Part shown: piece after piece, positions 34,257-46,682 of the stretch
Layout: each line of letters begins with the position of its first letter
Position numbering within the stretch: position 1 is the first letter of the stretch
Assembly (NCBI GenBank): GCA_949152475.1
Contig: OX424562.1
Coordinates: 40,782,157 to 40,846,156 of the forward strand
Length of the DNA: 64,000 nucleotides
DNA from: Terebella lapidaria
Lineage: Eukaryota > Annelida > Polychaeta > Terebellida > Terebellidae
Direction: 5' to 3'
The notes under the pieces: model-generated
What the model saw: only the letters and a program-made list of their open reading frames with translations
Database searches by the model: none
What the model was told of the DNA's origin: nothing
Program-made: the position numbers and the translations under genes

Positions 34257-36415
34257 TAATGCTGATTGATACTTCTAATATGTTGCTTCAAAGAAATATA
34301 TTAGTTAGGGTGGCTCAAGGATTAGGATTTTGTCAGAAAATATGTAAAGTTGGTCAAAATCCCCAAAAAGTGAATTTTGCTAAGTTTATATTTCAATGCG
34401 TCATATCTCGGAAACGAAATCTTGAGCCAGTCTTGAACTAATGCTGATTGATACTTCTAATATGTTGCTTCAATGAAATATATTAGTTAGGGTGGCTCAA
34501 GGATTAGGATTTTGTCAGAAAATATGTAAAGTTGGTCAAAATCCCCAAAAAGTGAATTTTGCTAAGTTTATATTTCAATGCGTCATATCTCGGAAACGAA
34601 ATCTTGAGCCAGTCTTGAACTAATGCTGATTGATACTTCTAATATGTTGCTTCAATGAAATATATTAGTTAGGGTGGCTCAAGGATTAGGATTTTGTCAG
34701 AAAATCTATAAAGTTGGTCAAAATACCCAAAAAGTGAATTTTGCTAAGTTTTTATTTCAATGCGTCATATCTTGGAAACGAAATCTTGAGCCAGTCTTGA
34801 ACTAATGCTGATTGATACTTCTAATATGTTGCTTCAAAGAAATATATTAGTTAGGGTGGCTCAAGGATTAGGATTTTGTCAGAAAATATGTAAAGTTGGT
34901 CAAAATCCCCAAAAAGTGAATTTTGCTAAGTTTTTATTTCAATGCGTCATATCTCGGAAATGAAATCTTGAGCCAGTTTTGAACTAATGCTGATTGATAC
35001 TTCTAATATGTTGCTTCAAAGAAATATATTAGTTAGGGTGGCTCAAGGATTAGGATTTTGTCAGAAAATATGTAAAGTTGGTCAAAATCCCCAAAAAGTG
35101 AATTTTGCTAAGTTTATATTTCAATGCGTCATATCTCGGAAACGAAATCTTGAGCCAGTCTTGAACTAATGCTGATTGATACTTCTAATATGTTGCTTCA
35201 AAGAAATATATTAGTTAGGGTGGCTCAAGGATTAGGATTTTGTCAGAAAATATGTAAAATTGGTCAAAATACACAAAAAGTGAATTTTGCTAAGTTTATA
35301 TTTCAATGCGTCATATCTCGAAAACGAAATCTTGAGCCAGTCTTGAACTAATGCTGATTGATACTTCTAATATGTTGCTTCAATGAAATATATTAGTTAG
35401 GGTGGCTCAAGGATTAGGATTTTGTCAGAAAATATATAAAGTTGGTCAAAATACCCAAAAAGTGAATTTTGCTAAGTTTTTATTTCAATGCGTCATATCT
35501 TGGAAACGAAATCTTGAGCCAGTCTTGAACTAATGCTGATTGATACTTCTAATATGTTGCTTCAAAGAAATATATTAGTTAGGGTGGCTCAAGGATTAGG
35601 ATTTTGTCAGAAAATATGTAAAGTTGGTCAAAATCCCCAAAAAGTGAATTTTGCTAAGTTTTTATTTCAATGCGTCATATCTCGGAAACGAAATCTTGAG
35701 CCAGTCTTGAACTAATGCTGATTGATACTTCTAATATGTTGGTTTAAGGTAGTACATTAGTTAGGGTGGCTCAAAGATTAGGATTTTGTCAGAAAATATG
35801 TAAAGTTGGTCAAAATACCCAAAAAGTGAATTTTGCTAAGTTTTTATTTCAATGCGTCATATCTCGGAAATGAAATCTTGAGCCAGTCTTGAACTAATGC
35901 TGATTGATACTTCTAATATGTTGCTTCAAAGAAATATATTAGTTAGGGTGGCTCAAGGATTAGGATTTTGTCAGAAAATATGTAAAGTTGGTCAAAATAC
36001 CCAAAAAGTGAATTTTGCTAAGTTTTTATTTCAATGCGTCATATCTCGGAAATGAAATCTTGAGCCAGTCTTGAACTAATGCTGATTGATACTTCTAATA
36101 TGTTGCTTCAAAGGAATGTATTAGTTAGGGTGGCTCTTGAGCCAGTCTTGAACTAATGCTGATTGATACTTCTAATATGTTGCTCCAAAGAAATATATTA
36201 GTTAGGGTGTACATTAGCATTACTTCTAATATGTTGCTTCAAAGGAATGTATTAGTTAGGGTGGCTCTTGAGCCAGTCTTGAACTAATGCTGATTGATAC
36301 TTCTAATATGTTGCTTCAATGAAATATATTAGTTAGGGTGGCTCAAGGATTAGGATTTTGTCAGAAAATATATAAAGTTGGTCAAAATACCCAAAAAGTG
36401 AATTTTGCTAAGTTG
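34257..36415 (+). repeat. 182-bp satellite array, plus orientation
   Basis: About twelve monomers start near ATGCTGATTGATACTTCTAA, with spacing of exactly 182 bp at 34987, 35169, 35351 and 35533. A truncated stretch of short partial units (36063-36300) lies near the right end. Many monomers carry a 60-codon open frame whose TAA overlaps the next monomer's ATG by one base. Because 182 is not a multiple of three, each monomer shifts frame, so a single long protein is impossible. Confidence 0.85.
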
Positions 36416-36839
36416 CAAGTTTTCATTTTCGAGATATGACCCATTGAAATAAAAACTTAGCAAAATTCACTTTTTGGGGATTTTGACCAACTTTACATAT
36501 TTTCTGACAAAATCCTAATCCTTGAGCCACCCTAATTAATGTACTACCTTGAAGCGATATAGTACAAGTATCAATTAGCCCTTGTCCCATGCTGGCTCAA
36601 GATTCTATTTTCAAACTATGAAGTACTGAAATAAGCATTCTTCATGAAATAGATTTTTCGTGTATTTGTCCATTTTAACGTAACTTTTCAAATATTCTAA
36701 TCCTTGAGCCACCTCAAATCCTATAGTATTTCGAAGATACATATTAGATGTATCAATCAGCATTAGTGCAAGACTGGCTCAAGATTCTATTCTAGAGATA
36801 TGACCCATTGAAATAAAAGCTTAGGGAAATTCGTTTTTT
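36416..36839 (-). repeat. 182-bp satellite, minus orientation, before the family B insert
   Basis: Orientation flips again near GCTAAGTTGCAAGTTTTCAT. Two to three diverged minus-strand monomers end in AAATTCG and a T-tract that receives the family B element at 36840. Confidence 0.75.
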
Positions 36840-39800
36840 AGCTTACCGGCCCTTTGGGCCGATAAGCTATTGTCGTGGTATTTCGTCCGTCGTCCGTCGT
36901 CCGTCGTCCGTCCGTCGTCCGTCGTCCGTCGTCCGTCGTCCGTCCGGGTCTGTAACTTTTTTTTGACGTGATGAATTTCCCCATAAATTTGTCAGAACAT
37001 ACCTTGGGCCAGTATCTAAAGACGTTTTTTTAATTTTTTTGATTGAATCGTTTTTGCCGATTTGGCGGCCATTTTTGACGAAAAATTGCCAATTTTGGAC
37101 TTTGGAGGCCATTTTCTCAAAAACTGTCTGATCAGTTTTGAGATTTTTGTTTCAAAACATTCCTCTTATGTACCTTTATGATGTGTATAAGTTTCGTTGC
37201 CCTTGAATCGCCGGTCTGCGTGTGGCGGCCATTTTGATTTTTTGACGGGTCGGCGAAAAAAAAATTTTTTGTCCCAAATCAAGTCACTATTCGTTTTGAG
37301 CCATTTCCAGCAAAAAAAAAAAAAAAAAATTTTTTTGCCCATTGAAAAATTTTTTGGACTTAGAAAATTTCACCCAATTTTCCTTCATAATGGGAGCTGT
37401 GCAGAGTAAACTCATAGAACACTTGAAGATAGAGCCTAAGTAATGGCACATTCAAATGGGAAACCATATATTGCGGTTTGAGTGATGACCTTGAATTTGA
37501 CCTTCAATGACCTTGGAAGGTCAAAACGACCTTTTTTTGTCGAAAAATGACCAATTTTGGACTTGATGGCCATTTTCTCAAAAACTGTCTGATCAGTTTT
37601 GAGATTTTTGTTTTAAAACATTCCCCTCATGTACCTCTATGATGTGTATAAGTTTTGTTGCCCTTGAATTGCCGGTCTGCGTGTGGCGGCCATTTTGATT
37701 TTTTGACGGGTCGGCGAAAAAAAAATTTTTTGTCCCAAATCAAGTCACTATTCGTTTTGAGCCATTTCCAGCAAAAAAAAAAAAAAAAAATTTTTTTGCC
37801 CATTGAAAAATTTTTTGGACTTAGAAAATTTCACCCAATTTTCCTTCATAATGGGAGCTGTGCAGAGTAAACTCATAGAACACTTGAAGATAGAGCCTAA
37901 GTAATGGCACATTCAAATGGGAAACCATATATTGCGGTTTGAGTGATGACCTTGAATTTGACCTTCAATGACCTTGGAAGGTCAAAACGACCTTTTTTTG
38001 TCGAAAAATGACCAATTTTGGACTTGATGGCCATTTTCTCAAAAACTGTCTGATCAGTTTTGAGATTTTTGTTTTAAAACATTCCCCTCATGTACCTCTA
38101 TGATGTGTATAAGTTTTGTTGCCCTTGAATTGCCGGTCTGCGTGTGGCGGCCATTTTGATTTTTTGACGGGTCGGCGAAAAAAAATTTTTTTGTCCCAAA
38201 TCAAGTCACTATTCGTTTTGAGCCATTTCCAGCAAAAAAAAAAAAATTTTTTTTTGGCCATTGAAAAATTTTTTGGACTTAGAAAATTTCACCCAATTTT
38301 CCTTCATAATGGGAGCTGTGCAGAGTAAACTCATAGAACACTTGAAGATAGAGCCTAAGTAATGGCACATTCAAATGGGAAACCATATATTGCGGTTTGA
38401 GTGATGACCTTGAATTTGACCTTCAATGACCTTGGAAGGTCAAAACGACCTTTTTTTGTCGAAAAATGACCAATTCTGGACTTGATGGCCATTTTCTCAA
38501 AAACTGTGTGATCAGTTTCGAGATTTTTGTTTTAAAACATTCCCCTCATGTACCTCTATGATGTGTATAAGTTTAGTTACCCTTGAATCGCCTGTCTGCG
38601 TGTGGCGGCCATTTTAAATTTTTGACGGGTCAGCAAAAAAAATTTTTTTTTCAAAAATCAAGTCACTATTCGTTTTGAGCCATTTCCAGCAAAAAAAAAA
38701 AAATTTTTTTTTGGCCATTGAAAAATTTTTTGGACTTAGAAAATTTCACCCAATTTTCCTTCATAATGGGAGCTGTGCAGAGTAAACTCATAGAACACTT
38801 GAAGATAGAGCCTAAGTAATGGCACATTCAAATGGGAAACCATATATTGCGGTTTGAGTGATGACCTTGAATTTGACCTTCAATGACCTTGGAAGGTCAA
38901 AACGACCTTTTTTTGTCGAAAAATGACCAATTCTGGACTTGATGGCCATTTTCTCAAAAACTGTGTGATCAGTTTCGAGATTTTTGTTTTAAAACATTCC
39001 CCTCATGTACCTCTATGATGTGTATAAGTTTAGTTACCCTTGAATCGCCTGTCTGCGTGTGGCGGCCATTTTAAATTTTTGACGGGTCAGCAAAAAAAAT
39101 TTTTTTGTCCAAAATCAAGTCACTATTCGTTTTGAGCCATTTCCAGCGAAAAAAAAAAAAAAATTTTTTTGGCCATTGAGAAATTTTTTGGACTTAGAAA
39201 ATTTCACCCAATTTTTCCTTCATAATGGGAGCTGTGCGGAGTAAACTCATAGAAGACTTCAAAATAGAGCCTAAGTATTGGCACATTCAAATGGGAAATC
39301 ATATAATGCGGTTTGAGTGATGACCTTGAATTTGACCTTCAATGACGGCCTTGTAGCGCATGACACACCGGTACCCGTAAGATCACCGAAGTTAAGCAAC
39401 GCTAGGCGTGGGTAATACATGGATGGGTGACCCTGTTTGTGCATTCACCTGCGCTGCTGTATGCTGTTCACCCAAACAGTATAATTGGGCACCTGGCAAT
39501 AGACAGAGATGGCAATTGTGTATGCACAGTTTCCCTGCGCCAAATAATGGCTGCACATGGAGCTGTATGCCTCCCAGGAGGTTGAGTATGTGTCGGAGTG
39601 AACAGGTCTGCCGGGGATAATAATTGTGCAGTCAGAGAGACCGACTTGAGTTGGTGATCCTAGACTATAAAATGCTCATTATTATAATGACCTTGGAAGG
39701 TCAAAAACGATGAAATTTGTCTTTGGTGGCCATTTTGTCTAAATCTATTCAGACAGTTTTTCTCAAAATCATGTATAAGATTCTCTTTATGTACCTTTGT

Positions 39801-39974
39801 GATGTGTAATTTGATTTCGTACTATAGTCCATACAGAAAATGTGTTTCCAGCAACATTTACGAACATTTTTTGACAATTAGAGTTCAAGATCAGTGTAAC
39901 AATGTATATGTTGGAAAATCAATACTCTGCGTTTCTCATGATTGCCGGTAAGCTACAGCACCCTTGGTGCTATG
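36840..39974 (+). mobile_element. Family B hairpin-ended element, copy 2
   Basis: The 5' palindrome AGCTTACCGGCCC/GGGCCGATAAGCT (36840-36868), a CGTCC minisatellite, and about five 461-bp monomers (repeated GCCGGTCTGCGTGTGGCGGC at about 37208, 37668 and 38129) lead to the 3' terminus at 39944-39974. It is inserted in the T-tract of AAATTCGTTTTTT in a satellite monomer, which resumes after 39974 as T's and GAATTCAACCAAC. At 3135 bp it exceeds copy 1 by 911 bp, matching two extra monomers. It carries the same SINE at the same position. Confidence 0.75.
39346..39685 (+). mobile_element. 5S rRNA-derived SINE (SINE3-like), copy 2
   Basis: Almost identical to 12579-12920 and in the same monomer position. 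It has AATGA on both sides (39341-39345 and 39686-39690) and GATCACCGAAGTTAAGCAAC in the 5S-like head. The shared insertion site means the SINE was present before the two family B copies separated. Confidence 0.65.
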
Positions 39975-39985
39975 TTTTTTTTTTT

Positions 39986-41153
39986 GAATTCAACCAACTT
40001 AACGTATTTTCTGATAAGATCCTAATCCTTGAGCCACCCTAACTATGAAGCAACATGTTAGAGGTATCAATCAGCCTTTGTCTCAGACTGGCTCAGGATT
40101 CTATTCTCCAACTACGGTGTACTGAATTAAGCATTCTTCATAAAATTGATTTTTCATATATTTTTCCATTTTAACGTAACTTTTCAAATATTCTAATCCT
40201 TGAGCCACCTCAAATCCTATAATATTTCGAAGATACGTATTAGATGTATCAATCAGCATTAGTGCAAGACTGGATCAAGATTTCATCCTCGAGATCTGAC
40301 CCATTGAAATAAAACTTTGGGAAAATAACTTTTTGGGGGTTTTGACCAACTATACATATTTTTTGACAAAATCCTAATCCCTGAGCCACCCTAACTAATG
40401 TACTACCTTGGAGCAACAGAGTAGAACTATCAATTAGCCTTTGTCCCAGGCTGGCTCAGGATTTTATTTTCAAACTATGATGTACTGAAATAAGCATTCT
40501 TCATGAAATAGATTTTTCGTGTATTTGTCCATTTTAACGTAACTTTTCAAATATTCTAATCCTTGAGCCACCTCAAGTGCTATGATATTTCGAAGATACA
40601 TATTAGATGTATCTATCAGCATTAGTGCAAGACTGGCTCAAGATTCTACTCTCGAGATATGACCCATTGAAATAAAAACTTAGGGAAATTCTTTTTTTCT
40701 TTTTAAATCGACCAATTTTACATATTTTCTGACCAAATCCTAATCCTTGAGCCACCCTATTTAATATATTACCTTTAAACAACTGTGACATATCAGAAGT
40801 ATCAATTAGTCTTTATCCCAGGCCGGCACAGGATTCTATTCTCCAACTATGATGTACTGAAATAAGCATTCTTCATGATGTAGATTTTTCGTATATTTGT
40901 CCATTTCTACATAACTTTTTAAATACTTTAATCCTTGAGGCACCTAAAATCCTATACTATTTCAAAGATACATATTAGATGTATCAATCAGCATTAGTGC
41001 AAGACTGGCTCAAGATTCTATTCTCGAGATATGACCCATTGAAATAAAAACTTAGGGAAATTCATTTTTTTGTTGAATTCAACCAACTTTACGTATTTTC
41101 TGACACAATCCTAATCCTTGAGCCACCCTAAATAATATACCACCTTGAAGCAA
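39986..41153 (-). repeat. Diverged 182-bp satellite, minus orientation
   Basis: About six minus-strand monomers more diverged than the plus arrays (landmarks TCCTTGAGCCACC and TATCAATCAGCATTAGTGCA). Several alternate between two subtypes with different spacing, suggesting a two-monomer higher-order unit. The array is cut at CCTTGAAGCAA (41153). Confidence 0.75.
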
Positions 41154-43168
41154 GAAATTCGCATGATTGAAACTAGACATGAACGTCTGCCTTATGACCT
41201 CGCTCCTTCCCGCCAAAACTGCTTCGCACCTGTGCGCGCGAATGCGCAGCAACTTCACTTTTCTGTCCACCGCCATTTTTGCTTGGTAGCTTGGATTGTT
41301 TTTCCCAGTGTATTCGTGGAATTTTGTCTGCAAACTAGTCATTTGCGATATATTCTGACGGAATTTCATCAGGGTTTCAAGAGGCATTGTTTCTATTATA
41401 GATTTGTGTCTATTGTGAATAAGTATTGTGACGATCTTTTGTTACTGCACTTCCGTCAGTGGTCGTATAGTCAGTTTGACCTATTATTGACTACCTGTCA
41501 TCAGATATTGTACCTGTTGTTTACGTTCACATTTATCTGTCGTCTTTACTTGGATATATTTTATAGTTGGTACCTTGTTCTACTAGTTTACTCAGCCATA
41601 TCCGTTTCCCTGTTAGGGTTTTCTTTCAGCGCAGTACAGGTTTTTAAGTGCCCACCACTTGTTCCCTGTTACTGTCAGTTGTTTGTTTACCCTTTGTGAT
41701 TGTGTAACCATGTCGTCTCAGTCTACTCTGGGCACCGGCTATGATTCAAGAAAGTGTTTCCAGTGCGGGATTAACACCCTTCGCCAAGGGGAGAAGCATG
41801 GTTTATGCTTTGATTGCTTGGATCATGGTCCGGTGTCCATGGAAGACCTGAGGTGCGACCTGAGTCGTACGTGGCTCCCGTCAGACTTTGTTCGGGCAAC
41901 GGAAGGCTATCCCCAGAGCTCGCAGGCTCAAAAAGATGCCTTGAGGCTGGCAGGCTCCGCTGGAGCGATGCCTGACCGTTCGTCGCTCATTGAGTCGGAC
42001 CCTGCCCCAATCACATAGGCCGTGTCGCGTGTCAACCCACCCCTGGGGTTGACGCAGGATATGGTTAACGTGGCTGTGCAGAGTTTCTTTGCACAGTCAC
42101 TAGGTTCCCATCAAGGTCCCTTGATTCCGGGACTCTGCTCTGCTGGGACAGGGAGTTCTGGCTGGTTCTTCGACCGCTGCTTTGCCAGGGGAGCTTGCTC
42201 CACCTGTTGGCAAGAAGGTGAAGACTTCTCCTCCCAAGAAGAAGTCTTCTCGTCTTGCCAAGGCAAAGGCAGTCGAGGGTACGCCCTCCCCTCACCCTCG
42301 GTGGGTCAGGGGGAGACGTCCGTCCCCGTTCTCCTTGCCTCTGGCATGTCAGGTGAGAGGAAGCGTCCTTCCTCGAAAGCTTTGGAGGTCGATCGCTCGT
42401 CACTTTTTGATGCCGGTCAAGGCTTCTCCGTCGGAATCTCGTTGGCTGATGGCTTTGCTTTGGGCATAGACCATGGAGCTTTGCTCGATGTGTCATTTGG
42501 TTCCTCAGTTTCGAGGCCCGAAGGGGCAGGGAACCCGGGCTCAAGATCATTCCTTCGATCGTGAGTCACAGCTCTCTGATTGTACTCTCGATCGTACACG
42601 ATCGAGGGTCGACCGGGTGGGTTTTGTTGGGGTCATTCCCCAGCAGGACCCAAGTCCTGCATTCTCTGGTGTAAGTCGTTTGACGGGCGCTACCAGGATC
42701 CAGGAGGCCTCTCATACCTCTCAGGCGGACTATGATATCCTCGGTCGGTCGATCTCCTCGTCTATGAGACCCTCGGTTGGATCTTACCAGAAACCCACTC
42801 TCTTATGGGTTTCTGATCTTACAGATCTAACGATCTTTGGTGGGGGCTGGTGGCGATGATCGGGACCATTCCTCATCAGAGAACGAGGTTAAAAATGGGG
42901 GGGGGGGGGGGGTGCGAAGGTTCTATGTTGATAGCAAGGCATACGCCAATATTGCCTATCGAGGCCTCAGAGTCTTCTAAGTTGACCGGATGGTTTGCGT
43001 CGGCGCCAGTTCGTCGACTGGTTTGGCTCCCTGTGGCTATCGCGTTGAACAAGGATATGACCAAGATCAATTCAGGGGTTACGGCGAGGAAGGACATGGC
43101 TTGCTCGAAGGTTGTGTTCCATACTCGCCGGGTTCAACCGGAGTCTATTGACATGTACAGAGCGTTAC
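41154..43168 (+). mobile_element. Decayed retroelement remnant with gag-like reading frame
   Basis: A GC-richer, non-satellite block of about 2 kb between two satellite arrays of opposite orientation. The reading frame from 41710 has a zinc-binding-like C-x2-C, 13-residue, C-x2-C motif (CFQCG then CFDCL) and looks like the first ORF of a DIRS- or LTR-type retroelement. Reverse transcriptase, RNase H and recombinase/integrase regions are absent and no terminal repeats were found. It is a broken fossil with several breaks. Family assignment is tentative; capture of a host fragment is an alternative. Confidence 0.35.
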
Positions 43169-46100
43169 AGACGTGGCTCGAGGATTAGGATTTTGTCAGA
43201 AACTATGTCTAAGTTGGTCAAAATCCCCAAAAAGTAAATTTCGATAAGTTTTTATTTCAATGGATCATATCTCGGAAATGAAATCTTTAGCCAGTCTGGA
43301 ACTAATGCTGATTGATACTTCTAATATGTTGCTTCAAGGTAATATATTAGTTAGGGTGGCTCAAGGATTAGGATTTTGTCAGAAAATATGTAAATTTGGT
43401 CAAAATACCCAAAAAGTGAATTTTGCTAAGTTTTTATTTCAATGCGTCATATCTCGGAAAGGAAATCTTGAGCCAGTCTTGAACTAATGCTTATTGATAC
43501 TTCTAATATGCTGCTTCAAAGAAATATATTAGTTAGGGTGGCTCAAGGATTAGGATTTTGTTAGAAAATATGTAAAGTTGGTCGAAATCCCCAAAAAGTG
43601 AATTTTGATAAGTTTTTATTTCAATGGGTCATATCTCGAAAACGAAATCTTGAGCCAGTCTTGAACTAATGCTGATTGATACTTCTAATATGTTGGTTTA
43701 AGGTAGTACATTAGTTAGGGTGGCTCAAAGATTAGGATTTTGTCAGAAAATATGTAAAGTTGGTCAAAATACCCAAAAAGTGAATTTTGCTAGGTTTTTA
43801 TTTCAATGCGTCATATCTCGGAAATGAAATCTTGAGCCAGTCTTGAACTAATGCTGATTGATACTTCTAATATGTTGCTTCAAAGAAATATATTAGTTAG
43901 GGTGGCTCAAGGATTAGGATTTTGTCAGAAAATATGTAAAGTTGGTCAAAATACCCAAAAAGTGAATTTTGCTAAGTTTTTATTTCAATGCGTCATATCT
44001 CGGAAATGAAATCTTGAGCCAGTCTTGAACTAATGCTGATTGATACTTCTAATATGTTGCTTCAAAGGAATGTATTAGTTAGGGTGGCTCTTGAGCCAGT
44101 CTTGAACTAATGCTGATTGATACTTCTAATATGTTGATTTAAGGTAGTACATTAGTTAGGGTGGCTCAAAGATTAGGATTTTGTCAGAAAATATGTAAAG
44201 TTGGTCAAAATACCCAAAAAGTGAATTTTGCTAACTTTTTATTTCAATGCGTCATATCTCGGAAATGAAATCTTGAGCCAGTCTTGAACTAATGCTGATT
44301 GATACTTCTGATATGTTGCTTCAAAGAAATATATTAGTTAGGGTGGCTCAAGGATTAGGATTTTGTCAGAAAATATGTAAAGTTGGTCAAAATACCCAAA
44401 AAGTGAATTTTGCTAAGTTTTTATTTCAATGCGTCATATCTCGGAAATGAAATCTTGAGCCAGTCTTGAACTAATGCTGATTGATACTTCTAATATGTTG
44501 CTTCAAAGGAATGTATTAGTTAGGGTGGCTCAAGGATTAGGATTTTGTCAGAAAATATGTAAAGTTGGTCAAAATACTCAAAAAGTGAATTTTGCTAAGT
44601 TTTTATTTCAATGCGTCATATCTCGGAAACGAAATCTTGAGCCAGTCTTGAACTAATGCTGATTGATACTTCTAATATGTTGCTTCAAAGAAATATATTA
44701 GTTAGGGTGGCTCAAGGATTAGGATTTTGTCAGAAAATATGTAAAGTTGGTCAAAATACCCAAAAAGTGAATTTTGCTAAGTTTTTATTTCAATGCGTCA
44801 TATCTCGGAAACGAAATCTTGAGCCAGTCTTGAACTAATGCTGATTGATACTTCTAATATGTTGCTTCAATGAAATATATTAGTTAGGGTGGCTCAAGGA
44901 TAAGGATTTTGTCAGAAAATATATAAAGTTGGTCAAAATACCCAAAAAGTGAATTTTGCTAAGTTTTTATTTCAATGCGTCATATCTTGGAAACGAAATC
45001 TTGAGCCAGTCTTGAACTAATGCTGATTGATACTTCTAATATGTTGCTTCAAAGAAATATATTAGTTAGGGTGGCTCAAGGATTAGGATTTTGTCAGAAA
45101 ATATGTAAAGTTGGTCAAAATCCCCAAAAAGTGAATTTTGCTAAGTTTTTATTTCAATGCGTCATATCTCGGAAATGAAATCTTGAGCCAGTTTTGAACT
45201 AATGCTGATTGATACTTCTAATATGTTGCTTCAAAGAAATATATTAGTTAGGGTGGCTCAAGGATTAGGATTTTGTCAGAAAATATGTAAAATTGGTCAA
45301 AATCCCCAAAAAGTGAATTTTGCTAAGTTTTTATTTCAATGCGTCATATCTCGGAAACGAAATCTTGAGCCAGTCTTGAACTAATGCTGATTGATACTTC
45401 TAATATGTTGCTTCAAAGAAATATATTAGTTAGGGTGGCTCAAGGATTAGGATTTTGTCAGAAAATATGTAAAGTTGGTCAAAATACCCAAAAAGTGAAT
45501 TTTGCTAAGTTTTTATTTCAATGCGTCATATCTCGGAAACGAAATCTTGAGCCAGTCTTGAACTAATGCTGATTGATAATTCTAATATGTTGCTTCAACG
45601 AAATATATTAGTTAGGGTGGCTCAAGGATTAGGATTTTGTCAGAAAATATATAAAGTTGGTCAAAATACCCAAAAAGTGAATTTTGCTAAGTTTTTATTT
45701 CAATGCGTCATATCTTGGAAACGAAATCTTGAGCCAGTCTTGAACTAATGCTGATTGATACTTCTAATATGTTGCTTCAAAGAAATATATTAGTTAGGGT
45801 GGCTCAAGGATTAGGATTTTGTCAGAAAATATGTAAAGTTGGTCAAAATCCCCAAAAAGTGAATTTTGCTAAGTTATTATTTCAATGCGTCATATCTCGG
45901 AAATGAAATCTTGAGCCAGTTTTGAACTAATGCTGATTGATACTTCTAATATGTTGCTTCAAAGAAATATATTAGTTAGGGTGGCTCAAGGATTAGGATT
46001 TTGTCAGAAAATATGTAAAGTTGGTCAAAATCCCCAAAAAGTGAATTTTGCTAAGTTTTTATTTCAATGCGTCATATCTCGGAAACGAAATCTTGAGCCA

Positions 46101-46682
46101 GTCTTGAACTAATGCGATTGATACTTCTAATATGTTGGTTTAAGGTAGTACATTAGTTAGGGTGGCTCAAAGATTAGGATTTTGTCAGAAAATATGTAAA
46201 GTTGGTCAAAATACCCAAAAAGTGAATTTTGCTAAGTTTTTATTTCAATGCGTCATATCTCGGAAATGAAATCTTGAGCCAGTCTTGAACTAATGCTGAT
46301 TGATACTTCTAATATGTTGCTTCAAAGAAATATATTAGTTAGGGTGGCTCAAGGATTAGGATTTTGTCAGAAAATATGTAAAGTTGGTCAAAATACCCAA
46401 AAAGTGAATTTTGCTAAGTTTTTATTTCAATGCGTCATATCTCGGAAATGAAATCTTGAGCCAGTCTTGAACTAATGCTGATTGATACTTCTAATATGTT
46501 GCTTCAAAGGAATGTATTAGTTAGGGTGGCTCTTGAGCCAGTCTTGAACTAATGCTGATTGATACTTCTAATATGTTGGTTTAAGGTAGTACATTAGTTA
46601 GGGTGGCTCAAAGATTAGGATTTTGTCAGAAAATATGTAAAGTTGGTCAAAATACCCAAAAAGTGAATTTTGCTAAGTTTTT
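43169..46682 (+). repeat. 182-bp satellite array, plus orientation
   Basis: About nineteen monomers, with 182-bp spacing clear at 44474, 44656, 45202, 45384 and 45566. A truncated junction where GGTGGCTC runs directly into TTGAGCCAGTC recurs at about 44090 and 46530. A higher-order pattern of monomer variants repeats around each. The array stops in the T-tract at 46678-46682, where a family A element is inserted. Confidence 0.85.

Noticed and set aside
34295-34320. Telomere-like TTAGTTAGGGTGG in the 182-bp satellite
   Set aside because: It is one short match within each monomer, not a TTAGGG array.
41145-41699. 184-codon plus-strand frame
   Set aside because: It starts inside satellite sequence and is hydrophobic low-complexity translation with no family match; the gag-like frame beginning at 41710 is the more credible signal.
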